Shown piece after piece: positions 1 to 10,870 of a stretch of DNA of 64,000 nucleotides; position 1 is the stretch's first letter, and each line of letters opens with the position of its first letter. The notes under the pieces are model-generated. The model was not told the origin of the DNA. It saw only the letters and a program-made list of their open reading frames with translations, and ran no database searches. This stretch comes from Bufo bufo (taxonomy: Eukaryota > Chordata > Amphibia > Anura > Bufonidae): assembly GCF_905171765.1 (NCBI RefSeq), contig NC_053389.1, positions 745,427,146 to 745,491,145 of the forward strand. Direction: 5' to 3'. The position numbers were made by a program, and so were the translations under genes.

Positions 1-226
1 CTATTCCAAAGGCACTAAAGGTATGTGCACTTCTATTATGTCTATCTACAAAATGTTTGTCAGCCCCTGAAATGTTCACATAGGATGCGTTATTTATATA
101 GTTGAGATGCTCCAGTATTCTAGTCTTCAATTTTCGTGTGGTGCTCCCCACATATAAAAGATCACACTGGATACATCTAATGGCTACCTGTTTACCTGAG
201 CAGCCTTTGCACCCCGGTTAGCAAGC
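1..226 (-). pseudogene. Penelope-like element fragment, GIY-YIG endonuclease
   Basis: Read on the minus strand, this stretch encodes a GIY-YIG nuclease segment with the core CDLLYVGSTTRKLKTRILEH, preceded by a second cysteine (CIQCD) and followed by KHFVDRHN. In Penelope-like retroelements this nuclease lies C-terminal to the reverse transcriptase and nicks the target DNA. Only the nuclease part is present and it runs off the left edge of the window, so the rest of the copy cannot be judged. Its sequence differs clearly from the GIY-YIG fragment at 2125-2752, so the two are probably different subfamilies. Confidence 0.75.
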
Positions 227-780
227 GACTACGCCTGGGGCCCGGGGGTTTGTTGTTACATAATAGTACGTCCCTGTGCGTCCAGTCACTTCCCGCTGCG
301 ACTTACTAGTAAATTGGCCGGTTGGTAATTGTTTATAAGTCCCTACAAAGAGGGGGTCAACATAAACCTTACTATAAAGAAACAGAAATGCACCCTTCCA
401 TTAGGCGCACAACCATTGTTTAGGTCCGCATCCGAGCCGCAGTTTTTAGAGCTTGGATATGGACCCATTCAATTCCATGGTGCCGAAAAAGATGCGGTAT
501 GCAATCCGTGTGCTGTCCCCATCTATAGCTCCGTTATGTGGTGCCTAGAAAAACTATTACCTGTCCTATTGTTGTCCGTTTTGCGGACAAGAATATGCAG
601 TTATTGAAATGGCTGTCTGGGCAGTTACGCTAATTGCATAACGCACAGGGAAGCCTTAAGGGTTTTTCAGATACACCATTTACTCGCCATGCAAAACACA
701 CAATGTTTAAAAGAAAAGAAAATATTAATGCAATTTAGTTTAGCAGACAATTAGTGCATTGTGTGGAGTAGGTGTATAAA
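227..780. other. No gene; possible degenerate MITE around 415-605
   Basis: There is no credible coding sequence here. Between about 415 and 605 there are GC-rich words (GGTCCGCATCCG, GGACCCATTCAATT) that also occur in the palindromic MITEs at 18990-19315 and 25211-25560. This suggests a decayed copy of the same kind of element, but its ends cannot be placed. Confidence 0.3.
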
Positions 781-889
781 CACTTCAGATTTACATCAAG
801 TTACACATGTTTATGGTTATGTTTTTTGGATTAGAGATAGTTCGGATACAGTTTAATGTTATTTTTTTGGGTAGTTTATATTTTTTAGC

Positions 890-1257
890 TACTTTAGACA
901 ATTGCGCCACTTGCACACGATCGTATGCCCTCCGAGACATATGGTCCATTAGCATGCCATATGTCCCGGAGCGGCATACAACGTGCGCATCATAGGTTAC
1001 TATGCCAATAATGTACATTACCCATAGGTTACTATTGATGCTGTGTGCATTGGCCACCCGCGGGACGATTGTCCTGCACTCATATGAACACAGGACTATA
1101 GTCCCACGGGCGGACGATGCGGAGAGTATCATAGTAACCTCTGTTGCTGTGCGCTCCCATGTGCACGATGTATGCCGCTCTGGGACATATGGCATGCTCA
1201 TGGACCGTATGTCTCGAAGGGCATACGGTCGTGTGCAAGTGGCGTAATTGTCTAAAG
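890..1257. mobile_element. Foldback MITE
   Basis: The left arm starts ACTTTAGACAATTGCGCCAC and the right arm ends with its near-perfect reverse complement (GTGGCGTAATTGTCTAAAGT). The complementarity continues inward for roughly 100 bases on each side. The two open frames in this interval on opposite strands mirror each other because of the palindrome and are not genes. No clear target-site duplication is visible, so the superfamily is not assigned. Confidence 0.7.
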
Positions 1258-2124
1258 TGTATTAATTAAAAAGAGGACAAGCCCACGTCATGAATCCTCC
1301 CATGTGTCAAACGGCTTCAGCATCCCATAATGGAGACTGCGCAGGCGTCGGTGTGTATCTTGCTAATGCGAGACTTCCTCAGGTCCCTTGCGTGCGCACC
1401 ATGTGATTTCATCTGCCCACACTGAACATATCAGTCCGTGTGGTGAATAACACCAGCGGAACAGGATGTGGTATTGTTATTATCAGGTGACCATGGCAAC
1501 CATTATCGCATATATAGTAATGATGATAATAGCTACGGAACCAGAAAGTGTCTATAACGGGGCCCGCACCAAGCGTGCATATAAGTCCCATCGTGATAAG
1601 GGATCGGGGGCAAGCCCGTGGAAATTATATTAGGGAAAGGTGCAGGGTCGCAGATGCTCCACAAAGGTGCGCCCGACCCAGTGCTACCAGAGTGTGCGCC
1701 CCCATGCGGAACAGAGGAGATGGGCGCCAGAAACGTCACCTCTCCCCTGCTCCCTCATCCACCAACCTCTGCCCCAATTCCCAATAAGAATAAGATGATC
1801 TGTTGCCATTCCATATCCTTGTATGTATAAAGAAAAAAGATATATACTATTGTTGCTATTGCTTCAAATCACCCCTATCCGACTGGTCACATGCAAAAAT
1901 TTAATATAAAGGAAAAGAAAAAGAGCAAAAAGAACCCCCCACATGGGTACATCACAATGTCACATGAGGTATCATGTCGGGCGATGTCCTGAAATTCATG
2001 ACAATGATTTCCATCCAGATATCCTGAAACATAAAAAGAGAACAATTAATTGAGAGCACCAATCTTAACCTATACATACAGGTACAGGGCAGGGACCCCA
2101 CATGTACATGATCACACCACCCTA
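1258..2124 (-). other. Noncoding stretch, probably 3' part of a Penelope-like copy
   Basis: No coding sequence is supported. It lies directly downstream of the minus-strand GIY-YIG reading frame at 2125-2752 and may be the 3' untranslated part of that element. The short open frames at 1409-1830 have no recognisable motif. The assignment rests on position only. Confidence 0.3.
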
Positions 2125-2752
2125 AATTCAACATTTAATCCATTAGGCTTTAAAATCTGCAAATGACAAATCCAGTAAAGTTCACGTTGTTTTAGTAAAA
2201 TTGACCTGTCACCACCCCGTCATGGCATGGCGACCTGGTCAATGTTCTAAAACGTAAATCTCTCTCGGTATGTTTAGCTTCCGTAAAGTGTTTAGACACT
2301 GGTAAGTCAAGTTTCTTTTCCCTAATCGTGTATCTGTGCTGGTTCAACCTTGTTTTAACGTCCCATGTGGTTTCACCCACATAAAGGAGACGGCACGGGC
2401 ATTCCAATAAGTACACAACGTATGAGGAGTCACAGGTCAAATAATGTTTGATTACATATTCATCACCTGTCCGTGGATGTGCAAAAGTAGCACCCTTTAT
2501 CATCAAGGGGCAATTTACGCACCCATGACAGGGATAACAACCTTTTCTTGATGCGCCAAAAAAAGATCTAAACGAGACCTTTTTTGTACCAATATCCGCT
2601 CGTACCAGCTGATCCTTGATATTACGTGTACGTCTATAGGACATCATTGGAGGGTAAACAAACTCTGGTCCGGGAACTTTTGTGCGAATTGCCCCTGACA
2701 TACTTATAGAGTGCTGCTGTTTTTCATCTTTTTCTATATTAGGATTTACCAC
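2125..2752 (-). pseudogene. Penelope-like element C-terminus with GIY-YIG domain
   Basis: The frame from 2752 to 2192 on the minus strand encodes a linker with YRRTRNIKDQLV, a cysteine cluster (CYPCHGCVNC), then the GIY-YIG core CPCRLLYVGETTWDVKTRLN and KHFTEAKH. This order is typical of the region after the reverse transcriptase in Penelope-like elements. After a frameshift near 2190 the expected tail (QRELYWICHLQILKPNGLN) continues to about 2125. The reverse transcriptase itself is missing to the right, where an oppositely oriented fragment starts. The copy is dead. Confidence 0.8.
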
Positions 2753-2771
2753 CTGAGCACCTTTATTAAAT

Positions 2772-3045
2772 ATGTATCAAGCCATAGGGTGTTCACACCC
2801 GGACGTCTTTTCTTATACGCAGGAGGATGAGGTACGAATCCTACAAGGTACTTTGAGAGATGTCACCTTTTTGTCAACTCCATCTATGCTGGACCTTAAG
2901 AGAAGGTATGAACTTTACTCTAAGAGACTGATAAATCTGGATTTACATCTAATTTCCCTTAGTGAATACCATCTTGTACATCGGATTCCGAGGGGCATGC
3001 GCTCTATTTTAAGGCCTGATTTCTTCCCTAACAATGTGCAGTGCA
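2772..3045 (+). pseudogene. Penelope-like element N-terminal fragment
   Basis: The plus-strand frame contains LDLKRRYELYSKRLINLDLH followed by LSEYHLVHRIPRGMRS. This pattern (a helical stretch, then 'xxRIPRGxR') resembles the region ahead of the reverse transcriptase in Penelope-like elements. It lies head-to-head with the minus-strand C-terminal fragment at 2125-2752, so the 5' and 3' parts of a copy, or of two copies, face each other with only about 20 bases between. The frame ends where the hAT end at 3046 begins. The assignment is from motif memory and is moderate. Confidence 0.5.
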
Positions 3046-3345
3046 GCTGCACTTAAAAAATGGGTATATGTTGCCTGCTGAACTAAAAGAACAGGATTCA
3101 ATTATTGTCCCTGGCACATATGCAGTGCTGGTGCACTGCACTTGCACAAAATGGCTGCCGATGCCCACCTAACTAACAGACGGATAAACTTATTTTTCTG
3201 TGTCACTAGGCTCAGGGCAGGGTACAAAAAAAAAAAAAACGCCAAACACCGAACTCGAACCCAAACTTTTTACGAAAATGTTCGGGTGCAAAAAACCCTA
3301 AAGTTCGGTACGAACACGAACTTTACAGTTCGGGTTCACTCAACC
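3046..3345 (-). mobile_element. hAT element 5' end fragment (inverted)
   Basis: Read on the minus strand, it begins TAGGGTTGAGTGAACCCGAA and continues through GTACCCTGCCCTGAGCC, GTGACACAGAAAAATAA and TATCCGTCTGTTAG. The same words occur in the same order at 58686-59160, which is the 5' end of another hAT copy. The plus-strand frame at 3142-3381 is therefore an artefact. No partner end is visible to the left, so the copy is truncated. Confidence 0.65.
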
Positions 3346-3788
3346 CTATTCAACTTCTGTACAAAATATTTCTGTATATAAGCAGTATAATGTGAATGAG
3401 AGGGATACGAATACCTTGCCCAATGCTGATCTAGTTCAAGGGAAACAACAAAAATGTGATGTGGATAAAGTCATCCACCATTACATGCTACCATGCCAAC
3501 AACTCTCAAGGGACCATTAACATGACTGCCTGCAAAACACACACTCAAAGTAGAAACTAATTATTAAAAGCTCATGCGGGTTTAAGATGTGGCCGAGTGT
3601 GTTTCTGTGAACCCTCAAGCGCAGCTTATTTGGTATTCTAAGAGCATTGTCAACACAACCAAGAAATGTTGTACGCCAGCTATGTTAGCTAGGACAGAAA
3701 GAATGTTAGCTTGTGATGTAATTTAGATATAATATATACAGTATATAAGTCATGGTGATTAAAAACAACATACAGATGCTGGATCATT
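3346..3788. other. No recognisable feature
   Basis: AT-rich sequence with no coding potential, no tandem repeat and no inverted repeat that I could recognise. Confidence 0.4.
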
Positions 3789-4189
3789 TTCTTTTTTTTA
3801 ATATTTATTGTCTAATGTGTACAAAGTGTATCTCGTGTCAATGGGGGAGTTGATATTTTTAGAAGCAGAAAATGAATAGAAACATTAACGGTAACAAAGA
3901 CAAAAGAAAACCGTTTTCCACTGAAGAGTCACATGCGATCTATTAAAATGAAAATTAACATGGTGAACTGTTTATGTATTAGCCTCTGTATGCTATATCT
4001 GATTTTTCTACTTAATCAAGGAAAAACGTGAGAGCAGAAAAAAGGAATTTTTATCTTTAAAACATTTTATTAATCAGAAATCGACAGTGTCATTGTACAT
4101 GGTAAGAGATGAAGAAACCATCGAATTACAGAGGTCCATAAATGAACAATTCCATCAGTAAAAATAGTTCCCCTATATTTTGTCATTAA

Positions 4190-4606
4190 AGGGGTTGTCT
4201 CATGTGAGACAATGGGGGCATAACCCTAGGATATGCCCCCATTGTCTAATAGGTGCGGGTCCCACCATTAGGATCCGCACCTATCTCCTAAAGGGAACCC
4301 CGAAAGTGAGGGAGGGCGCACTGAGCATGCACAGCTGCCTTCCATTAATTTCTATGGGCCTGCCGAAAATAGATTGCTCGGCTATTTCCGCTGGGCCTAT
4401 AGAAGTGAAATGGGGGTGGGCCGTTATGAGCGGTGCACTCCAATTAACTTCTATGGGGAGAATAGTTGGTGGTGACCGGACCAGAGTCCTCCAGCCACTA
4501 CTTTGGCCTGCTCTGTTCTCAATATAGCTGCTGGGACCCACACCTATCAGACAATGGGGGCATATCCTAGAGATATGCCCCCATTGTCTCAGGTCAGACA
4601 ACCCCT
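4190..4606. mobile_element. TTAA-flanked palindromic MITE
   Basis: TTAA at 4186-4189 and at 4607-4610 bracket an element whose ends are AGGGGTTGTCTCATGTGAGA and TCTCAGGTCAGACAACCCCT. The inverted ends extend about 60 bases and include ATGCCCCCATTGTCT in both arms. TTAA targets are typical of piggyBac and Kolobok/T2 elements. Near-identical peptides appear on opposite strands at the two ends, which confirms that those frames reflect the inverted repeat rather than a gene. Confidence 0.75.
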
Positions 4607-4973
4607 TTAAACTGTACGTAGAAAGTTTTCTAATAAGCAAAAGTATTCAATTAAAGGGACTAGACTAAGGAGGGAGTTGGAGAAGGTAGGGGAGGAGGGG
4701 AAGGTCACAGGACCTCCTATTGTGCATGGTTGCAAGAGGGACCTTAAGAAGGCCTCATCTTGATGAGAAGTTTCTATATTTTTTCCAGAAGTTCCAGATA
4801 CAAGCAAACACACAAGGAGTCTCTAGCATCCAGTGCGTAAGCTTTTTTACTTTGTACATATGGTCGCACCTGGTAAGCCACTGTGCTATCGATGGGGGTG
4901 AAGGGGTTTTCCAATTAGCTGCTATAAGTATCCTGGCAGCTGCAAGTAAATGGTAATATAGCCGATTCTCATA

Positions 4974-5560
4974 TCAAGTGTTGTATGGAGGCGTTGGAAT
5001 ATCTATAAAACAGAATTGTGGTATGAAGGCTACCTTCCTAACATATAGAAGTGATGTAACTGAACATACACCCTCCCAAAATTGCAAGAGTAGAGGACAC
5101 GTCCACCATATATGCATGAAGGTGCCCATCTCTGTGCCACACTTCCTGTAGAGTTGAGAAGTGGATGGTACATTTTCTGCAACCAGACCAGGGTATAGCC
5201 CCACCTTGTTAGTAGCTTATAAGAGTTTTCCTGCAGCCTGACATCTAGAAACTTTTGGAGTCTGGGACAGCACTTCCTGTTTTGTAAATGTCACTTTTAG
5301 GTCAGTTTCCCACTGCTTGATGAAGGGAGGCGTAGAGGGTAATTGTTCTAGCAATTGTAGGGAATACAGAACCAGAGATTTTCTTACTTGGGTCATTAAC
5401 AGAGAGCACTATGGTTTTGAATAGGGAAGGGAAGACATGTGTTTCATCTGGAGATCTTTGACATAGCGTAGGATATGAGAAACTTGAAAATGTGTCAGTG
5501 AGTGGCAAGTCAAACAGTCCACGTCTGTTGTCAGTGTACACCTGCCCTCCTCAAAGAGCT
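4974..5560 (-). pseudogene. LINE ORF2 C-terminal remnant
   Basis: On the minus strand, a frame at 5204-4974 contains CGTEMGTFMHIWWTCPLLLQ followed by FWEGV. It matches the conserved Cys/His-Trp segment near the end of L1-type ORF2 proteins (pattern C-G-x-x-G-T-x-x-H-x-W-W-x-C-P). Upstream, 5541-5302 gives another stretch in a different frame, so the remnant is frameshifted. No reverse transcriptase motif is present. Confidence 0.6.
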
Positions 5561-6369
5561 CTCTGACTTCTGTGTTGTTGAGCTTGCTTAGAACTGAGAA
5601 AGAGGTCTCAAATGCCTCAGGGGAGTCTCACAAAACATTTCTTATCTGCAGCAAGGGGCGTAAGAAGAACCTTAGTCAACACATTATTCAACACTCCGGC
5701 TGTGTTGCCGGTCATGAGGTTAGCGGTATGTTGAGGGATGAGGGGGCTTAGAGGCAGTTTAGACATGGATTGTTCACTAGAAATGTCTAACCTGTCAGGT
5801 GCATAGATCAGCCACTCCAATGCTCTCAGGCCCTGTGACGGTGACGGTATGGGCATCAGAAGGAATACTGCCTAAACAATAGAAGTAGGATTGGTACTGT
5901 ATAGCTGAGTAATCAAAACTGAAACTGTCATCACTTCCACTGTCATAGGGCAGGTCCCGGCTAGAGAACTCACCACCAGGGTCGGTGCTACCGTAAGGCA
6001 GACCAAGCGGCTGCCTTAGGGCGCACCCTGGGAGGAGGGAGGAAAAATTAACCTTTTTTTTTTTTTTATCACTTACTTGTGAGTTGCGGCCCAGCGCCGC
6101 CGCCCGCCAGCCCGCCCCAGCCTGCGTGCGCTGTACGTCCCCGGCCCTCACTCACAAAGCGGCACAGGCCCGGAAGCACGGCAACACGGTCACGGGGTCA
6201 GGCCAGGGGGTGTGACTGTCGAGTGGCGCAGTGGCGGCGAGTGGCAGCGGAGACTGGAGCCGTAGCAGCAGGACAGGTGGGTAGGTGATTACTGATGAGC
6301 ACACTAGAGCCAGAGTGCACAGCGTAAATGTGTTTAAAAAAAATTATTACACAAACAACAATCATAAAA

Positions 6370-6881
6370 AGAGGGTGGGGGGGGTGACCATGACATGATG
6401 GGAGGGGGGACAATGTCTGTAGTCTGTGACATGGGGATGGGGCCAGGGATGGTCCAGGGGGTGATGTGCCAAGGGGGAGGGGAATGTGAAACAATAGGGG
6501 GTAATGATGTGATCATGATGTGACATGAAGGGAGTGAGGTGACATGGTTTGGAGGGGGAGAAATGTGACTGAGGGGGTGAAATGTGACATTGAGGGGGAG
6601 AAATGTGATAAGGAGGGGGAGAAATGTGACATTGAGGGGGTGAAATGTGACATGGGGGAGAAATGTGACATGGGGGGCTGATGTGACATAGGGGGTGATT
6701 TGACTTGGAGGGGGAGAAATGTGACATGGGGGCTTATGGCTGACATGGGGGCATGATGGCTGACATGGGGGAATGATGGCTGACATGGGGGGCTGATGGC
6801 TGACATGGGGGGCTGATGGCTGACATGGGGGGCTGATGGCTGACATGGGAGGCTGATGGCTGACATGGGAGGCTAATGGCT
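6370..6881. repeat. G-rich minisatellite, left part
   Basis: The left half consists of units of about 22-23 bases of the type GGGGGAGAAATGTGACATTG. The right half consists of units of 20-21 bases of the type GACATGGGGGGCTGATGGCT. The array resumes after the CR1 insertion at 8737-8870. The long minus-strand frames full of SPPMSHF-like and SHQPPMSAI-like repeats are translations of this array and are not proteins. Confidence 0.9.
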
Positions 6882-8639
6882 AAAGCGCAGGCAGAAGAAA
6901 AACTAGCTCAGTCTATGAAAAAAGGGGATAAGACCTTCTTCAGATATATAAATGAAAAAAGGAAATTAAAACAAGGAATAACTAAATTAAAAACAAAGGA
7001 CGGAAGGTATGTAGAAGAGAATAAAGGGCTAGCCGACTGCCTTAATGAATACTTCTGTTCAGTTTTTACAAAAGAAAAAGGAGAAGGACCTCCACTAGAA
7101 AGGATGACTAATAAATCATTTGATGCATGTATCTTTACAGAGGAAGATGTTCTAAGTTTGCTGTCTAAGGTGAAGACAAATAAGTCACAGGGGCCTGATG
7201 AAATACACCCAAAATTATTAAAAGAGCTTAGTGGTGAGCTGGCAAAACCGCTAACAGATTTATTTAACCAATCATAAGTAACAGGAGTCGTCCCGGAAGA
7301 TTGGAAATTGGCAAATGTCGTGCCCATTCACAAGAAAGGTAGTAGGGAGGAATCGAGCAACTATAGACCAGTGAGTCTGACATCAATAGTAGGCAAATTA
7401 ATGGAAACCCTATTAAAGGATAGGATTGTGGAACATCTAAAATCCCATGGATTGCAAGATGAAAAACAACATGGGTTTACTTCAGGGAGATCATGTCAAA
7501 CAAATCTTATAGATTTTTTTGACTGGGTGACTAAAATAATAGACGGTGGAGGTGCAGTAGACATCGCATATCTAGATTTTAGTAAGGCTTTTGACACTGT
7601 CCCACATAGAAGACTTATCAATAAACTGCAGTCATTGAGCATGGACTCCCATATTGTTGAGTGGATTAGGCAGTGGCTGAGTGACAGACAACAGAGGGTT
7701 GTAGTCAATGGAGAACATTCAAAACAAGGTCATGTTACCAGTGGGGTTCCACAGGGATCTGTACTAGGACCAATTTTGTTTAATATCTTCATAAGTGATA
7801 TTGCAAAAGGCCTCGATGGGAAGGTGTGTCTTTTTGCTGATGACACAAAGATATGTAACAGGGTTGATGTTCCTGGAGGGAAACGCCAAATGGAAAAGGA
7901 TTTAGGAAAACTAGAAGAATGGTCAGAACTCTGGCAACTGAAATTTAATGTGGATAAGTGCAAGATAATGCACCTAGGGCGTAAAAACCCAAGGCCAGAA
8001 TATAGAATATTCGACACAGTCCTGACCTCAGTATCTGAGGAAAGGGATTTAGGAGTAATTATTTCAGAAGACTTAAAGGTGGGAAGACAATGTAATAGGG
8101 CAGCACGAAATGCCAGCAGAATGCTTGGATGTATAGGGAGAGGTATAAGCAGTAGAAAGAGTGAAGTGCTTATGCCGCTGTACAGAACACTGGTGAGACC
8201 TCACTTGGAGTATTGTGCGCAGTACTGGAGGCCATATCTCCAGAAGGATATAGATACTCTAGAGAGAGTTCAGAGAAGAGCTACTAAACTAGTACATGGA
8301 TTGCAGGATAAAACTTACCAGGAAAGGTTAAAGGACCTTAACATGTATAGCTTGGAAGAAAGAAGAGACAGAGGGGATATGATAGAAACTTTTAAATACA
8401 TAAAGGGAATCAACTCGGTAAAGGAGGAGAGCATATTTAAAAGAAGAAAAACTACCACAAGAGGACACCGTTTTAAATTAGAGGGGCAAAGGTTTAAAAG
8501 TAATATAAGGAAGTATTACTTTACTGAGAGAGTAGTGGATGCATGGAATAGCCTTCCTGCAGAAGTGGTAGCTGCAAATACAGTGAAGGGGTTTAAGCGT
8601 GCATGGGATAGGCATATGGCTATCCTTCATATAAGATAG
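6882..8639 (+). pseudogene. CR1 ORF2 reverse transcriptase, one stop codon
   Basis: The frame encodes roughly 585 residues covering the reverse transcriptase and C-terminal domain. Visible motifs in order are SSNYRPVSLTSIVGKLME (RT motif 1), AYLDFSKAFDTVPH (first catalytic Asp), TSGVPQGSVLGPILFNIFIS, LFADDTKI (catalytic FADD), LEYCAQYWRPYLQKD and ERVQRRATKLVHGLQ. A single in-frame TAA at 7275-7277 separates the first 133 codons from the rest; otherwise the frame is open. The first two codons come from the flanking minisatellite, so there is no native start. The family makes a target-primed reverse transcriptase that copies its own RNA. The good preservation implies a fairly young copy. Confidence 0.85.
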
Positions 8640-8736
8640 GGCCAGGGGCTATCCATAGTATTCAGATATATTGGGCAGACTAGATGGGCCAAATGGTTCT
8701 TATCTGCCGACACATTCTATGTTTCTATGTTTCTAT
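6882..8736 (+). mobile_element. CR1 LINE, 5' truncated
   Basis: The insertion starts in the minisatellite at about 6882. It ends at about 8736 with repeated TTCTATG units, the kind of short 3' terminal repeat expected for CR1 elements instead of a poly(A) tail. Minisatellite units resume immediately afterwards. Because the target is itself repeated, the target duplication cannot be delimited. The endonuclease domain is missing through 5' truncation. Confidence 0.85.
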
Positions 8737-8870
8737 GGCTGACATGGGGGCATGATGGCTGACATGGGGGGCTGATGGATGGGGGCAGATGTCTTACATG
8801 GGGGTCTGATCTGAGGCATTGGGGGTCTGATCTGAGGTCTGATTAACATTGGGGGTCTGAATGCTGGTGT
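8737..8870. repeat. G-rich minisatellite, right part
   Basis: Continuation of the array at 6370-6881 after the CR1 insertion. It begins with GGCTGACATGGGGGCATGAT and degrades into GGGGGTCTGATCTGAGG repeats. Confidence 0.85.
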
Positions 8871-8916
8871 GACCTGAGGTGTAACGGAAAATATTTTTTT
8901 CTTATTATCCTCCTTT

Positions 8917-9408
8917 TGTCATGGTCTTACCTTCTTGCTGTTCTCCTTCGTTTGACATGTGCTGGCGGCCATCTTGGTTTCTGGGTTTCTTGTAGCCTCC
9001 CACCCTGCGGCTCCTCCTTCCCACTGGGAGGAGCTGGATGCCCAGCTCATATATATAGGAGGTCTGTGGCTTCAGTTCCTTGCTTGGTCCTCCTGTGTTC
9101 ACATGCTTCTAGACTGCTGCTGCTTCTGGTTCCTGATCCTGGTTTCGTCCGACTACCCTGCTGGTTCCTGATCCTGGTTTCGTCCGACTACCCTGCTGGT
9201 TCCTGATCCTGGCTTCATCTGACTACCCTGCTGGTTCCTGATCCTGGCTTCGTCTGACTACCCTTCTGGTTCCTGACCTCTGGCTTCGCAAAGACTCTGC
9301 TTCGGTTTCGCCATCCGTTTGGACTTTTGCTTTACAGCTTTATTTCCAATAAAGCCTTCTTATTTTCACTTATCCCTTGTTGTACGTCTGGTTCATGGTT
9401 CCGTGACA
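8917..9408 (+). mobile_element. Solo LTR with 5-bp target duplication
   Basis: The segment starts TGTCATGG and ends CCGTGACA. It is flanked on both sides by CCTTT (8912-8916 and 9409-9413), the pattern expected for a solo LTR left by recombination of an LTR retrotransposon. A TATA-like CATATATATAGG lies near 9050 and AATAAA near 9349, which gives the order promoter then polyadenylation signal on the plus strand. Between them, at about 9125-9275, are four copies of a 35-bp unit containing TTCCTGATCCTGGTTTCG. No internal coding region remains. The family (Gypsy or other) is not assigned. Confidence 0.8.
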
Positions 9409-9639
9409 CCTTTAAAACCTAGGTGCGTCTTAGAGGGCGAAAAAAAGGTCCTCAAACCAGCAATTGTCTAAAGCAGATAGAAGATACCAGGACCACACAG
9501 AGAAGAAGCCAGCTGCTTCAGACGGGACCAGTGCCAGGTGAGCTGCGCGGGGAAGGGGGGGGGGAAGCCAAAATGTAGCTTCGCTTGTGTTGGCAAAAAT
9601 CCTTGCATCGGCCCTGCTCGCCACCCAGTCATTGTCCAT

Positions 9640-10588
9640 AGGCAGCTTGCGAGGTGTAAGTTTGCAGGTGTCCAAGGTGGTGTAACAGACAGGGACGGTA
9701 ATTCAAACATTTCCATGACTCGGTACCAATCAGTGATGCTTAGGTCTGCAATGTCCAGATAATCATAAACCCTTATGAGATCAACATGGGCCTGAACCAG
9801 TAGCTTCTGTTGAGGGGTATTGATGAGTAATCCAAACAGTTACAACCACTGGTAAACAAGCTTTTTATCTCTCAAGACATCTAATAAGGCTTCAGCACCT
9901 GTCTCTTCGTTAATGTCATCGGTGACAGATCTTGGTATATAGTGATCACGCAGGGCAAGGACTTTTTTGTTTACATTTTTAATTGCTAGGCGGAAGCTTC
10001 CGCAAGGACCTGTGAGCTCTGTCCAGGCCAACATCTTTCGCCAGGTCTGCGCCCAACAGTTCAGCAAAGAACCGCGCCACTGACTCCAAAATGTTGTCGA
10101 CTGGAATGGATTCAGGGAAGCCTTTTAGCCTCAGGTTGTTTTGCCGCCTGCAGTAAATCTAGTCTTATACCAGGTTGTAGAGGTGGTTTAGATGCGCCTG
10201 GAGGTGATCCATGTTGTGGGAGACCACTATCTCAAACTTGATTATGGCAGTCTGTGATGATTCTACCACGTCCACTTTGAAGTCTTTCAGCTCCTGACCC
10301 AGGGGGTCCAACGCTTCTGTCAGTTGTTGTTTAATAAAAGCTCTGGACAGAGGTAAGTTCTCATGGGGCAGGGGAGCCGCCACATCATTGTCTTCTTCTC
10401 CATCCGAGTCTTCTATGGCCTCAGGCTGAGATAGTGCTTCACCGCCAGCCGCCAGGAACCATCTTGTCCACACGCCTAGAGGGAACGGGGCCTGTCTTTC
10501 TCACAAATCTATCCAGGTCCCCATGGTCAGGTTTATGTATCATGGACCCAGAGGTGTCCTTGGACTTTTCTTTGCGGAGTTTGCCCAT
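9640..10588 (-). pseudogene. LINE ORF1-like protein remnant
   Basis: On the minus strand an ATG at 10588-10586 opens MGKLRKEKSKDTSGS and continues to DKMVPG. A shifted or interrupted frame at 10473-10165 contains DSDGEEDNDVAAPLPHENLP and a helical, coiled-coil-like segment ending HNMDHLQAHLNHLYN. This arrangement (basic start, acidic linker, coiled coil) fits ORF1 proteins of Tx1/L1-type LINEs, which bind element RNA. Further left the frame breaks repeatedly. No catalytic motif is expected in ORF1. Confidence 0.5.
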
Positions 10589-10870
10589 ATTGGCTTGTGA
10601 TTAACGTTTGTAGATGCCCGCTCCCAATTGGTCCTCAGCAGAGCTCACTCAGCTGCGTGCATTCGGCACTGTTGCCAGGCTCCACCCCTACAGAAAAGAG
10701 GAATTTTTAAACTGTCAATAACAACATGCTGCAGATAAGAGTAATGTTGCAGTTCAAATCATTAAAATAATAGAATGGTCAGTTACAGAAATTCAACTAA
10801 AATATGATTATAAATAGCAGAACAAGAAGAAGAAATCCTGCCAAGCCTTTTGTCTGTTCTATGCCCTTAA

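Larger units (their letters stand above)
5977..9616. mobile_element. Nonautonomous hAT element with minisatellite
   Basis: The ends are CAGGGTCGGTGCTA at 5977 and GCATCGGCCCTG ending at 9616, an imperfect inverted pair. Flanking octamers CTCACCAC (5969-5976) and CTCGCCAC (9617-9624) differ by one base, as expected for an old 8-bp hAT target duplication. Inside are a GC-rich segment (6080-6290), a G-rich minisatellite (6370-8870) split by a CR1 LINE (6882-8736), and a solo LTR (8917-9408). There is no transposase. It is inserted in the minus-strand LINE. Confidence 0.75.
3789..10690 (-). mobile_element. Tx1/L1-like LINE, interrupted
   Basis: A minus-strand non-LTR element is suggested by an ORF1-like start at 10588 and an ORF2 C-terminus at about 5204-4974. 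An AATAAA-containing, A-rich tail (read on the minus strand) at about 3815-3789 could be its 3' end. The hAT element 5977-9616 sits inside it, flanked by CTCACCAC and CTCGCCAC. Removing the hAT joins minus-strand sequence at 9640 with that at 5970. Most of ORF2, including the reverse transcriptase, is missing, so the copy is also internally deleted. A TTAA-flanked MITE (4190-4606) lies within the 3' part. The left limit is an inference. Confidence 0.5.

Noticed and set aside
791..1247. Paired open frames on opposite strands
   Set aside because: Mirror images produced by the foldback MITE.
6334..6866. Long minus-strand frames with repeated Pro/Ser/His peptides
   Set aside because: They are translations of the G-rich minisatellite; all three frames stay open because the unit lacks stops.
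9430..9762. Short frames near the right end of the hAT element
   Set aside because: They span the hAT/LINE junction at 9616 and carry no motif.
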